Positions 43,071 to 50,809 are shown, counted from the stretch's first letter. The stretch is 51,251 bases of DNA from an uncultured Prevotellaceae bacterium (GCA_900314755.1 OMWH01000019.1:1-51251), one strand, 5' to 3'. Notes: generated from the sequence alone by a model not told the origin. Made by a program: numbers and translations.

Positions 43071-43560
43071 TAATTACAACCATATAGCCGACTTTTATCA
43101 ATGTCATTGCGATGAAATCGTCGATTTCATCGCAATGCGAATACAGGACAGGGACGAGGCTCAGGACATGGTCCAGGACCTCTTCCTGCGCCTGCTTTCT
43201 CATCATCACATTATTGACAATTCATTACCCAGCCTAGTTTATACCATGGCACGAAACATGGTGACAGACTATTTCCGCCGTCGCCATTCCCATGAGGAAT
43301 ACGAGCATTACATTCGCCATTCCAACAACGCTGACACGTCGATGGAATCGGTATTTTCTGCACGTCAGCTCATGGAAAGGATGGAGTTCTCCCTCGCGCG
43401 TCTTCCAGAGGAATGCAGGGAGGTATACAGACTTCATATCTATGGCGGCATGAAGGTGGGCGAAATCTCGCAAACCTTAGGAGAAGACTATAAACATGTC
43501 GAGTATCAACTAGGACTTGCCCGCAAAACGGTACGCCAGCACTTAAAGGCTTGTGTGTGA
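43063..43560 (+). CDS. ECF-type RNA polymerase sigma factor
   Basis: The 165-residue sigma-70 family protein has region 2 (IQDRDEAQDMVQDLFLRLL then ARNMVTDYFRRR) and region 4 (LPEECREVYRLHIYGGMKVGEISQTLG then the recognition helix KHVEYQLGLARKTVRQHL). No FecR-type anti-sigma factor or SusC-like receptor lies beside it, unlike most Bacteroidota ECF systems. Its ATG lies within the end of the GH43 gene (8-base overlap), so it is made with the xylan enzymes. The overlap decides the start; an ATG 10 codons earlier would overlap further and adds no conserved sequence. Confidence 0.9.
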   Translation: MNNNYNHIADFYQCHCDEIVDFIAMRIQDRDEAQDMVQDLFLRLLSHHHIIDNSLPSLVYTMARNMVTDYFRRRHSHEEYEHYIRHSNNADTSMESVFSARQLMERMEFSLARLPEECREVYRLHIYGGMKVGEISQTLGEDYKHVEYQLGLARKTVRQHLKACV

Positions 43561-43564
43561 CTAT

Positions 43565-46500
43565 TTAAATGTGATAGCGTCTTAAGAGCTCTGCGAAAAG
43601 GGGATTGAGCGAGAGAATCTGTTCATTACCTGTCAGCAGCAGCTGCTTGCGGGCTCGTGTCATCGCAACATTGAGCTTGCGGTCAATCACCTTACCTTTC
43701 TCTTCGAAACAGTTGGCAGTAAGGAAGTCGAGCTGGTAAGGCTTTTGGACGGTGAAGCTATAGATGATAATATCACGCTGACTGCCCTGATACCGTTCTA
43801 CCGTATCAATGGAGATGTCCATAAGGGCAGGGATTCCCAGCTGCTCTATCTCCCTGCGAATCATCGCTATCTGGTTGCGGTAGGGTACGATGACCCCCAC
43901 AGTTTTTAAGGCATCAAAATGACCAGCGCCCACCTGCCGGTAGATGCGGCGCAGAAGATCGGCGACGAGAACTGCCTCACCGGGGGAGTTGAGGCAAGGA
44001 GAACTAGGAGAACTAGGAGTCCTAGTATTACTAGGAGAACTAGTATTACTAGGGAAGAAAAGGACGCGGTGCTGTTTAAGCAAATCGTCAATGGCATCCT
44101 GAGAGGGTTCATGGTAGTCGAGTTGCTCTTCCTCCTGATGGGGTAAGGGTACTGGTTGCAGGTGCTCCTCAGCATAGAACATCTCGTTAGGAAACTGGGC
44201 GATATCAGGGTGCATACGACCTTGGCGCTGAAGAATTGCCGTGAAGGCTGTGCGTCCTGCCTCCCGCTCGACACGCAGCAGACGCTCGAAAAGAGACTGT
44301 CGACAGGCAGAGAGTGCAGGGATATCGTCTGGCTGCTGCACCACGGCAGGCAGTTGCTTATGGTCACCGATAAGGATAAAACGGTCTATCTGCGGTGACG
44401 CAAGCAGTCCTATCACATTCGGCTCCAAGATTTGCGATGCCTCATCGACGATGCATAGAGAGAAATGTTTCAGTTGGAAGATATAAGGTCGTGACTGCAT
44501 GGTGGAAGTCGTGCTGACGACAACCTTGGTATCGATGATCCGTTGGCGTAAGACATCCATCTTAGGACATTCCTTCACGACACTTGTCAGCAGATGTTTG
44601 ACAAAGCGAGGGTCGCAAGAAGTCTCGCTGCCTAACCGCAGATAGTCGATACCCGCCTCCTCTAACATATCGCAGATTTCATCCACGGCACGGTTGGTAT
44701 AGGAGAGCAGCAGTGTTGAGAGCTGGGTGTTGAGCGTTGAGAGAAGCTCTTCCTCTACCAGATAGCGGAGGGCATGGGAAGTCTTGCCAGTACCCGGAGG
44801 TCCTTGCAGGAGGAAATAGTCACGAGCCCGTTTCGCCTTAAGCAGGACATCATCATAATGAGGATGATAGGAACGGGAGAGCTGCTGATGCTCGTCACAC
44901 CGGGGTTCCCGTTCTCCTAACAATAACGCGCGACGCTCCGGGGCTGCCGTGCACAAGGCATGCAGCGAACGAATGGCAGCATTCGTCCCCATATCCGTAA
45001 AGGAGGGTTCGATGGCATAAGTCATGTCAGCGAAGACCTCGGGATTCTGTTGTCCGTCATTCAGCCTCACTGTCACCTCATGGTCAGTCAACCGTTCAAT
45101 CACACCTTTATATAATATAGCATGGCAGATGACAGGTTCCCCGTCATAAGCATAGAGACACACCATGTCATTACGACGGAAGTTAGGCATGAAATCGTCA
45201 CCTAAATCAGGTATGGAGAGTGTCAGGCGGTCGTAGCCACTATAGTCAGACGACTGCTCCTTATGCAGGATACGCAGTCCATAGAAAATACTGCCCGTCA
45301 CACGCTTCTCTGTCAACGGCATATTCCATAGGTTAGCGACGGCACCCTGCCCCTCTTGTGTTCCCACTTTCTGTGCCAGTTGCTCCCGGTAGACGAAGGT
45401 CATCATACGCTCCAGATAATCCTGTGCTGTCCCAGTGAGTCCTTTCAGCGAGTCAAGACCCAACTGGGGCAGTATGCTGTTGAATCCTTTCTTTGCCACC
45501 TGTATCTCCTGTGCCACAATCTGGTTACGCAGCCGGATCGCCTCATGGAACAGTTGCTGGTAGTAGTTGACCACCAGCAGCCCCTGCCGTGCCGGGTAGC
45601 GGGAATAGAGCAGCCGGATATCCACCTTGTCGGCGGACAGGTGGAAGTTATAGCGCAGAATACCATAGTACAGTAATAACTGCACGTAATGGGCTTCCGC
45701 ATAGAGATGCGAGGCTTGAGGAACACTGGCGGCATGTTCCAGATTCCAGTTCTTCCCCGACTTCTGCTCCACCAGCAGATGCTTGTCACTCGTCATCAGG
45801 TCGACACGCCCCTGCAGTCCCAGATGCTCACAGACGAAGGAAGGCTCTAAGAGAGTTGAAAAACTGGAGGATGGAAGATTAGAAGGGCTGAAGAGTTGTG
45901 TCACCGCCTCCTTGATGTTCTCCACCTGGCGAAGGGCATCCTCTTTGAACAGCTGCGGGTTGAAATCCGCACAAGTACAGAACTGGAGTGCCTGTTCCTG
46001 GAAGGAGTTGCGGATCGTGTCATGTGGATGATAATCCTGTTGGTTGATGATATCGTCCAAGGCAGCCCCGGCGAAGTTACCCAAGAGGATAGGCTGTGTG
46101 TTCGCAGAGGGTCTGAAACGACGAAGCGTATAGGATATCGGAGTATGCCCACCATTGGTGAAACAAGCAGCAAGCGATGAGATATCCATCAAGAAGTCTG
46201 GTTCCACCACGACGAGCTTGGGCTGTATCGTCTGCCCCTCCCTGTGACAGTCGAGCAGGTTCAGCTGCATACCCTCTGTCAGTAATGGGCGCAATGTCTC
46301 ATCGTCGGTCTGGATACATACACTGCCGTCATCGGTCGTTGCATAGATATATTTATCGTCCCAATACGACACCACACAACGGACATACCGCTGGTTGATC
46401 TGCAGGGTGAGACTGGTGGGACGGCCGTTGGTGGGGATACGAGTCACCAGCTCGTGGGGGATATCCTCGTGAAAGACGGCAGAGATGAACAGGGCAAGGG

Positions 46501-46780
46501 CACGGACATCGTAACGGAGGTCCTGACGGGTGAGCAGTCCGTCTTTCCTGTTGGAATGGCGGCGCATGGTCTGGATAGCAATCCTGTCAGCGACCCCTAT
46601 ACCCGCCTGTTTGCACAGGAAGTCCGTCTGTGCCATCAGGTTACCGAACCCCTGACCACTGCCTTTCAATGCCTCCGCACAGGCAAGCACTAGTGTCTCA
46701 TGCATATATCTCAGCATGTCGACAGAGGGTTCTGCCTGCACCATCTCCACACAGCGTTCAAAGAGTTCCGAAACTTTCAT
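43565..46780 (-). CDS. DNA2/UPF1-type nuclease-helicase
   Basis: The 1071-residue protein joins a PD-(D/E)XK nuclease-like region (VDLMTSDKHLLVEQKSGK, about 325-343) to a superfamily 1 helicase: Walker A LLQGPPGTGKTS (about 656-667), DEASQ (motif II, about 776-780), GDHKQLPAV (III), and VERYQGSQRDIIIYS and NVAMTRARKQL near the end (V, VI). This is the layout of Dna2-like enzymes that process single-stranded flaps. Between motifs III and IV it has an extra Ser/Pro/Thr repeat encoded by a 9-bp minisatellite. The ATG at 46780 is chosen because a promoter lies 5 bases upstream; an earlier in-frame ATG would start in intergenic repeats. Confidence 0.92.
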   Translation of the reverse strand: MKVSELFERCVEMVQAEPSVDMLRYMHETLVLACAEALKGSGQGFGNLMAQTDFLCKQAGIGVADRIAIQTMRRHSNRKDGLLTRQDLRYDVRALALFISAVFHEDIPHELVTRIPTNGRPTSLTLQINQRYVRCVVSYWDDKYIYATTDDGSVCIQTDDETLRPLLTEGMQLNLLDCHREGQTIQPKLVVVEPDFLMDISSLAACFTNGGHTPISYTLRRFRPSANTQPILLGNFAGAALDDIINQQDYHPHDTIRNSFQEQALQFCTCADFNPQLFKEDALRQVENIKEAVTQLFSPSNLPSSSFSTLLEPSFVCEHLGLQGRVDLMTSDKHLLVEQKSGKNWNLEHAASVPQASHLYAEAHYVQLLLYYGILRYNFHLSADKVDIRLLYSRYPARQGLLVVNYYQQLFHEAIRLRNQIVAQEIQVAKKGFNSILPQLGLDSLKGLTGTAQDYLERMMTFVYREQLAQKVGTQEGQGAVANLWNMPLTEKRVTGSIFYGLRILHKEQSSDYSGYDRLTLSIPDLGDDFMPNFRRNDMVCLYAYDGEPVICHAILYKGVIERLTDHEVTVRLNDGQQNPEVFADMTYAIEPSFTDMGTNAAIRSLHALCTAAPERRALLLGEREPRCDEHQQLSRSYHPHYDDVLLKAKRARDYFLLQGPPGTGKTSHALRYLVEEELLSTLNTQLSTLLLSYTNRAVDEICDMLEEAGIDYLRLGSETSCDPRFVKHLLTSVVKECPKMDVLRQRIIDTKVVVSTTSTMQSRPYIFQLKHFSLCIVDEASQILEPNVIGLLASPQIDRFILIGDHKQLPAVVQQPDDIPALSACRQSLFERLLRVEREAGRTAFTAILQRQGRMHPDIAQFPNEMFYAEEHLQPVPLPHQEEEQLDYHEPSQDAIDDLLKQHRVLFFPSNTSSPSNTRTPSSPSSPCLNSPGEAVLVADLLRRIYRQVGAGHFDALKTVGVIVPYRNQIAMIRREIEQLGIPALMDISIDTVERYQGSQRDIIIYSFTVQKPYQLDFLTANCFEEKGKVIDRKLNVAMTRARKQLLLTGNEQILSLNPLFAELLRRYHI
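44004..44057. repeat. In-frame 9-bp minisatellite (six units) in the helicase gene
   Basis: Six consecutive 9-base units all begin CTAG: CTAGGAGAA, CTAGGAGTC, CTAGTATTA, CTAGGAGAA, CTAGTATTA, CTAGGGAAG. On the coding strand they give three-residue units such as SNT and SSP. Confidence 0.9.
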
Positions 46781-46785
46781 GCCTA

Positions 46786-46793
46786 CAAAGTTA
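46786..46793 (-). promoter_or_regulatory. -7 promoter element abutting the helicase start
   Basis: The minus strand reads TAACTTTG, then 5 bases, then the ATG at 46780. It predicts a leaderless or nearly leaderless mRNA. Confidence 0.55.
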
Positions 46794-46841
46794 GGCAAAA
46801 ACGAGAGAAATGCCAAATTTATTTGAGCATTTCCGAGTGCC

Positions 46842-46918
46842 AAGGCGGCACCTTCTTCCCACGAAGGCGGCACCTTCCTGTTTGTTCCATGGGGTGGAAC
46901 ACTTTGTTCCATGGAAAT
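46842..46918. repeat. AAGGCGGCACCTTC direct repeat and TTCCATGGAA palindromes
   Basis: AAGGCGGCACCTTC at 46842-46855 and 46864-46877 (period 22) repeats the motif at 28469-28504 in inverted orientation. It is followed by GTTCCA-TGGGG-TGGAAC and TTGTTCCATGGAA palindromes up to about 46918. Confidence 0.85.
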
Positions 46919-46941
46919 GATTCATTTTTTTGTCCAAATAT

Positions 46942-46972
46942 TTTGTTCTATGAAATAAAAGACATACCTTTG
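46942..46972 (+). promoter_or_regulatory. Promoter of the lipoprotein/barrel pair
   Basis: -33 TTTG (46942-46945), a 19-base spacer and -7 TACCTTTG (46965-46972), giving a 5' leader of about 50 bases. Confidence 0.7.
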
Positions 46973-47027
46973 CACTGTATTAATTAATATAACACGTTAT
47001 AATTTAAAATTCACAAACGTAAAGATT

Positions 47028-47384
47028 ATGAAAAAATGGATGTTATTTTCTATCGTTTTCCTGTTGATGGGAACTGTCGGTCTGACAGGATGCAGCAGTG
47101 ATGACAATGACAACAAGGAGTTTGTTGAAATGGGTCAAGTCAGTAATCAGGAAGGCGAAATGAGATTCAACAGTGAGAACAACCAGTGGTATATCTATAC
47201 TTTCACAGAGGGTACCTACGACGCTGTGAGACTCTATTACCCTATACAGCTTGATGACACTTATAAGACAGATGGTCAGAAAGTGTTGTTCTCTGGCACT
47301 TACGGTGCTATAGATTATGTGGCAGGAACACCTGCAGGAACTGAGCAGTTTGTCATCAAACTCACATCGATTAGCAAAAAATAA
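47028..47384 (+). CDS. Small lipoprotein of unknown function
   Basis: The 118-residue protein has a lipoprotein signal with lipobox GLTGC (Cys22) followed by SSDDNDNK, the Ser/Asp-rich stretch common in Bacteroidota lipoproteins exported to the surface. The mature part (about 95 residues) looks beta-rich. No family is recognised. It is 11 bases ahead of the outer-membrane barrel gene and shares its promoter. Confidence 0.8.
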   Translation: MKKWMLFSIVFLLMGTVGLTGCSSDDNDNKEFVEMGQVSNQEGEMRFNSENNQWYIYTFTEGTYDAVRLYYPIQLDDTYKTDGQKVLFSGTYGAIDYVAGTPAGTEQFVIKLTSISKK

Positions 47385-47395
47385 CATGAAGGGCA

Positions 47396-48115
47396 ATGAA
47401 AAAGTTATGTTTGTTGGCAGCATTGGTTTGCTGCACTATTGCGATGAAAGCACAGAATCCACAAGGAAAGTTCTCTATCAAACCTATCGCTGGTATCAAT
47501 GTGACAGGATTGAGCGGAGGAATCCACGACCTCTATGGCTATAAGGTACGATTTACAGCTGGTCTAGAGGCAGAGTATGGCATGAGTGACTGGATAGGCG
47601 TCTCCTTGGGAGTCATTTACTCTCAGCAGGGTGCTAATGTGGATGGTAGTTTCAGGACTGTGACAACTGATACTCAGGGAAAAAACTATATGTCCTTGAT
47701 AAAAATGGATGGCAAACTTCATAGCGAATATATCAATATCCCATTGCTTGCCAATTTCTATATTCCTGTAGTGAAGGGACTTTCAGTGAAGACTGGTGTG
47801 CAGTTGGGATTCCTTGTGGGAAGCAAATTAGAGGCTATGATGCTAGTCGCCACTCAAGAATTCCCTGATTATGGAACAGACCAATTAAGTGCCTATGATG
47901 GGCATGTAGAGTATAATCAGGTAAATAGTAAGAGCTCCGATGTCTGCAGGAAGATTGCCTTCGGCTTTCCCATTGGTCTGTCCTACGAGTACAAGAACGT
48001 CGTGTTGGATGCCCGCTACTATTTCGGTCTGACAAAAATCGACAAGACAGCGAATCCAGAGGACGTGCGCAACCGTTACTTCAGTGTCACACTAGGCTAC
48101 CGCTTCCACTTGTAA
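47396..48115 (+). CDS. Outer-membrane beta-barrel protein (porin family, PF13568-like)
   Basis: The 239-residue protein has a signal peptide (about 1-19, ending MKAQ), then alternating beta strands rich in Gly and aromatic residues, such as VSLGVIYSQQGANVDG and YINIPLLANFYIPVVKGLSVKTG, and ends in YFSVTLGYRFHL with a C-terminal aromatic-rich strand. An eight-stranded barrel is likely; the function is unknown. Pairing with a small lipoprotein is common. Confidence 0.85.
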   Translation: MKKLCLLAALVCCTIAMKAQNPQGKFSIKPIAGINVTGLSGGIHDLYGYKVRFTAGLEAEYGMSDWIGVSLGVIYSQQGANVDGSFRTVTTDTQGKNYMSLIKMDGKLHSEYINIPLLANFYIPVVKGLSVKTGVQLGFLVGSKLEAMMLVATQEFPDYGTDQLSAYDGHVEYNQVNSKSSDVCRKIAFGFPIGLSYEYKNVVLDARYYFGLTKIDKTANPEDVRNRYFSVTLGYRFHL

Positions 48116-48127
48116 ATACCACATTAC

Positions 48128-48153
48128 TTGGGGATCACGGGGATCGTCCCCAA
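48128..48153. repeat. GGGGATC palindrome after the barrel gene
   Basis: TTGGGGA (48128-48134) and TCCCCAA (48147-48153) form a 7-bp stem around a 12-base loop that itself contains CGGGGATCG. No T run follows. It could be a terminator or another REP-like element; the AT-rich segment begins right after it. Confidence 0.5.
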
Positions 48154-48213
48154 ATAAAAGGTTATGCAAATAGAGAATGGAGTTCAGAAAAGTTCCACAA
48201 TTTTCCAAGGTCA

Positions 48214-48423
48214 ATGGACAAACAAATCGTAGAAGAAGGATTGTTTCTTTCTAATAATAGTTCAACAGGATTTATATATCCTGGTTACGTAGATGAGACA
48301 ATGGGGTTTTATAATATAACGATGGACGCTTCTGGCATTATAAAACATAGAATGTTCTATCCTATGAATAAGGTTCATCAAATTTGGGTTGGTTCAAAAG
48401 ACTTTAAATTTTTCCCAAGATAA
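48214..48423 (+). CDS. Hypothetical 69-residue protein
   Basis: A short AT-rich reading frame (MDKQIVEEGLFLSNNSS..., ending KDFKFFPR) with no signal peptide, membrane segment or known motif. It lies in the AT-rich accessory stretch and has no obvious promoter. It may be a real small gene or a remnant. Confidence 0.3.
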   Translation: MDKQIVEEGLFLSNNSSTGFIYPGYVDETMGFYNITMDASGIIKHRMFYPMNKVHQIWVGSKDFKFFPR

Positions 48424-48437
48424 TTCTTTTAATAAAG

Positions 48438-48469
48438 TTTGTTTATCTAAAACATTTATATTATCTTTG
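48438..48469 (+). promoter_or_regulatory. Promoter abutting the orphan 287-residue gene
   Basis: -33 TTTG (48438-48441), a 20-base spacer and -7 TATCTTTG (48462-48469), with the ATG 5 bases later at 48475. It predicts a leaderless mRNA. Confidence 0.65.
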
Positions 48470-48474
48470 CATCT

Positions 48475-49338
48475 ATGATAATTAATAGTCTTGATAAAAA
48501 ATGTGTTTTGTCTATATCCATTATTAGAAATAGTGGTCAATCATATAAAATGAAAATATATGCAAAACTCAGAGATAGAGAAACGGATACAGACATTACA
48601 TATTCGACCATATCATGTATGTATCCTAGAGACTTACATTATATTTTAGATTGTTATAAAAATATTTCCGAAGACAAGTCTTCTTTTGGCTTTACTTCAT
48701 GTGACCAAGCAATTAATTTTTGGGTGGAGGGGACAGATTTTACTCATAACTTTTTGTTACAAAATAGACATAATAATGATGAGATTTCTAGCCAATGCAA
48801 ATTGACTTTTCAAATGCCAGATGACATTCCTTTCTTGTTAAGTGACAATATCAACAAAATACTATATGATAATAAGGAAACAGAATGTAAATATGCAGAT
48901 AGAAAAACTGCCGAATATTTATCCATATTTTTCCCTTGCATGGTAGAATATGTGGATATAGATTTGTGTGTTTGCAAAATAACAATAGATTTTGCTAGTT
49001 ATCATATTACTAGGAAATTCGACAGTAGTTTGTCTGATATTGTATCAATGAAAGAAAAAATAACAAATTTTAAAAATGGGAGTCTTCAAAGTTTTTGTAT
49101 TTTGGGCGACTTTATGGAGATTAATTTTATTAGATTTGGTGATTCCGTTGATATTCAAGGGGAAATCTCAGATTTTACATGGCCTCGTCCCAATGAAATA
49201 AAATTTCATAAAGTTGTCAGTATGAATATTTTGGATCAAATGTCTTTATCCATAGAGAGAATTTGGAAAGAAATCACAGGAATCAAAGGAAGAATCAAAG
49301 GGGCAGATACGAAGAAAGCTGGGGACGGTTCTGAATGA
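48475..49338 (+). CDS. Orphan AT-rich gene of unknown function
   Basis: A 287-residue protein without signal peptide or membrane helix and with no family I recognise. Its codon use is visibly AT-rich (ATA, AAT, TTT, AAA common) compared with the C/G-ending codons of the neighbours, which suggests recent acquisition. The cysteines are numerous (about nine). The last 20 or so codons run into sequence resembling the nearby palindromes (AATCAAAGG repeated), so the C-terminus may have been altered by that repeat. A complete promoter sits directly before the ATG, so it is probably expressed. Confidence 0.6.
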   Translation: MIINSLDKKCVLSISIIRNSGQSYKMKIYAKLRDRETDTDITYSTISCMYPRDLHYILDCYKNISEDKSSFGFTSCDQAINFWVEGTDFTHNFLLQNRHNNDEISSQCKLTFQMPDDIPFLLSDNINKILYDNKETECKYADRKTAEYLSIFFPCMVEYVDIDLCVCKITIDFASYHITRKFDSSLSDIVSMKEKITNFKNGSLQSFCILGDFMEINFIRFGDSVDIQGEISDFTWPRPNEIKFHKVVSMNILDQMSLSIERIWKEITGIKGRIKGADTKKAGDGSE

Positions 49339-49414
49339 TCCACTTTCTGTCTGAACATTTGGCAGGCAAACCTCTCCCTTATATAATATAATAAGGTGTA
49401 GCCCTGTCAGCGGG

Positions 49415-49428
49415 TTGACATAAATCAA
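49415..49428. promoter_or_regulatory. FNR/CRP-like palindrome, second copy
   Basis: TTGACATAAATCAA, the same sequence as at 19769, here within GGTTGACATAAATCAACC, about 130 bases before the next promoter. Confidence 0.4.
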
Positions 49429-49448
49429 CCTGTCGTACTTTTTTCGGA

Positions 49449-49478
49449 GGAATCAAAGGGACCTGTCCCTGTGATTCC
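49449..49478. repeat. REP-like palindrome, copy 1
   Basis: Two 14-base arms, GGAATCAAAGGGAC and GTCCCTGTGATTCC, differ from perfect complementarity at one base and meet at CT. The inner 28 bases recur without change at 50307-50334. Confidence 0.85.
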
Positions 49479-49557
49479 TGCTTCTATTTTGTTAAGCGTT
49501 ATAGGAAAGCAAGGCGCTAATTTCTGCAACAATGTTCGTATATTCGGAATTTCTTTG

Positions 49558-49565
49558 TATATTTG
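49558..49565 (+). promoter_or_regulatory. -7 promoter element for the secreted protein gene
   Basis: TATATTTG followed by CA, 34 bases before the ATG at 49600. Confidence 0.55.
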
Positions 49566-49599
49566 CACACAGAAGAAAAATCAAAACAAAGTGAATAGT

Positions 49600-50109
49600 A
49601 TGACAAAAAGACTTTTTATTTTCGCCCTGATGCTCATGGCTGCCGTGGGTATGCAGGCACAGAGCCTCACAGGCACGTGGAAAACCACGATGACCGAAGG
49701 CGAGGAGAAGATGGACTTCTATTTCATCTTCACACAGAGTTCGATAACCATAAAAGGTTCCGTGAGCCAGTTCGACCGCGAGGTGGGAACGATTGCCGTG
49801 TCGGTGAAGGTGCCTTGTACCTACACCCACAGCGGCAACAAGCTGAACATGAAGACCAACCCCGACCAGGCTACGCTGACCATCGACAAGATGGATTTCA
49901 TTGGTGAGATTGCCGAGGCCATGAAGAAGAGCCCTGAACTAAAGAAGATGATAAAAGACCATGTACAGAAATCAATGCAGGACTCAAAGGGTGAGATTGT
50001 CAAAGAATTCCCTCAGGGCGGCGAGCTGGACATCGTTTCGCTGACCGACACGAAACTGACACTACGCGACTCTACCGGGGAGACAATACATTTCACCAAA
50101 GTGCGATAG
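49600..50109 (+). CDS. Small secreted protein of unknown function
   Basis: The 169-residue product has a signal peptide (about 1-21, ending GMQAQ) and a mature part starting SLTGTWKTTM..., a beta-rich, lipocalin-like beginning, with a Lys-rich helix (EAMKKSPELKKMIKDHVQK) inserted near residues 105-125. No specific family is recognised. An upstream in-frame ATG at 49471 lies before the promoter and is rejected. The gene is flanked by the two REP-like palindromes. Confidence 0.7.
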   Translation: MTKRLFIFALMLMAAVGMQAQSLTGTWKTTMTEGEEKMDFYFIFTQSSITIKGSVSQFDREVGTIAVSVKVPCTYTHSGNKLNMKTNPDQATLTIDKMDFIGEIAEAMKKSPELKKMIKDHVQKSMQDSKGEIVKEFPQGGELDIVSLTDTKLTLRDSTGETIHFTKVR

Positions 50110-50119
50110 AAAAGCCAAC

Positions 50120-50302
50120 ATGGGAACAAGCTATCAGGCTGATGAGCGCCGTTATGAGAACGGTATGCAGTATAATCGCTGCGGGCGCTCGGGTGTGTTG
50201 CTGCCTAAGGTGAGCCTGGGCTTTTGGCACAATTTCGGGAGTGTCGATCCCTTCGACCGCAGTCGTGAGCTTGTGCGCTATGCCTTCGATCATGGCATCA
50301 CC
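50120..50302 (+). pseudogene. Truncated aldo/keto reductase (YghZ-like N-terminus)
   Basis: Sixty-one codons encode an intact-looking aldo/keto reductase start: RYENGMQYNRCGRSGVLLPK then VSLGFWHNFGSVDPFDRSRE and YAFDHGIT. In full-length relatives (L-glyceraldehyde-3-phosphate reductase type, about 330 residues) the next residues are FDLANNYGP. Here the similarity stops at the Thr and the REP-like palindrome begins two bases later. No later part of the enzyme is found in the following 600 bases. A loss caused by rearrangement at the palindrome is inferred. Confidence 0.75.
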
Positions 50303-50304
50303 CA

Positions 50305-50336
50305 GAGAATCAAAGGGACCTGTCCCTGTGATTCTC
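50305..50336. repeat. REP-like palindrome, copy 2
   Basis: The core GAATCAAAGGGAC-CT-GTCCCTGTGATTC is identical to copy 1; the flanks extend the pairing as GA / TC. It sits exactly where the aldo/keto reductase reading is lost. Confidence 0.85.
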
Positions 50337-50467
50337 GAAAAGTGGCAAGAAATGATTTACGAACTAAAGAAAGCAGAAGGTTGGAGAGAAGATTGATAAC
50401 AGTATTATAGACTATCTTTACTTACACGATATTCATTTCTGAATCTAAAAGAATATAAGAATCACTG

Positions 50468-50494
50468 GAAAACCCTCTGTTTATGGGGGTTTTC
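50468..50494 (+). terminator. Terminator-like hairpin 1
   Basis: GAAAACCCTC and GGGGGTTTTC form a 10-bp stem (one G-U pair) with a 7-base loop, followed by TTTTTG. Confidence 0.7.
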
Positions 50495-50553
50495 TTTTTG
50501 TTGAGGCTCGAATCATACGTTTTCATAAGTATCAGTATGTAATTGAACCGAAA

Positions 50554-50584
50554 AAAAGCAGGTAATCACTATTTACCTGCTTTT
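50554..50584. terminator. Terminator-like hairpin 2
   Basis: AAAAGCAGGTAA and TTACCTGCTTTT form a perfect 12-bp stem with a 7-base loop. It works on either strand; on the minus strand it would follow the gene-end remnant closing near 50601. Confidence 0.7.
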
Positions 50585-50674
50585 CTATTAGTGACCGGTT
50601 TATGCCTGTGCCAGTGCTTCTTTCTCACGTGAGAGACGTTCTTGGTGTTTCTGCTGTCTTAAAAAGCATAAAAG

Positions 50675-50705
50675 ACCTGCTAGCGATTGTTAAGCAGGTT
50701 TTTTG
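50675..50705 (+). terminator. Terminator-like hairpin 3
   Basis: ACCTGCT and AGCAGGT form a 7-bp stem with an 11-base loop, followed by TTTTTTG. The stem core repeats the AGCAGGT of hairpin 2. Confidence 0.55.
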
Positions 50706-50801
50706 TGTTATAATTTCTTAAATTCCCCCATTTTCCGACCACATGAAACAATCATGCATGTTTTTGTAACAAAAAAAGTACCCCACTTCCTTTTTTTTCT
50801 T

Positions 50802-50809
50802 TAATTTTG
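50802..50809 (+). promoter_or_regulatory. Orphan promoter element
   Basis: TAATTTTG followed by CA on the plus strand, with no gene downstream on that strand before the smalltalk terminator at 50913. It may drive a short RNA. Confidence 0.35.

Noticed and set aside
46781-46912. Longer N-terminus for the helicase
   Set aside because: It would translate the AAGGCGGCACCTTC repeats and lie upstream of the promoter touching the ATG at 46780.
49471-49599. Longer N-terminus for the secreted protein at 49600
   Set aside because: The upstream ATG lies before the TATATTTG promoter and would hide a good signal peptide.
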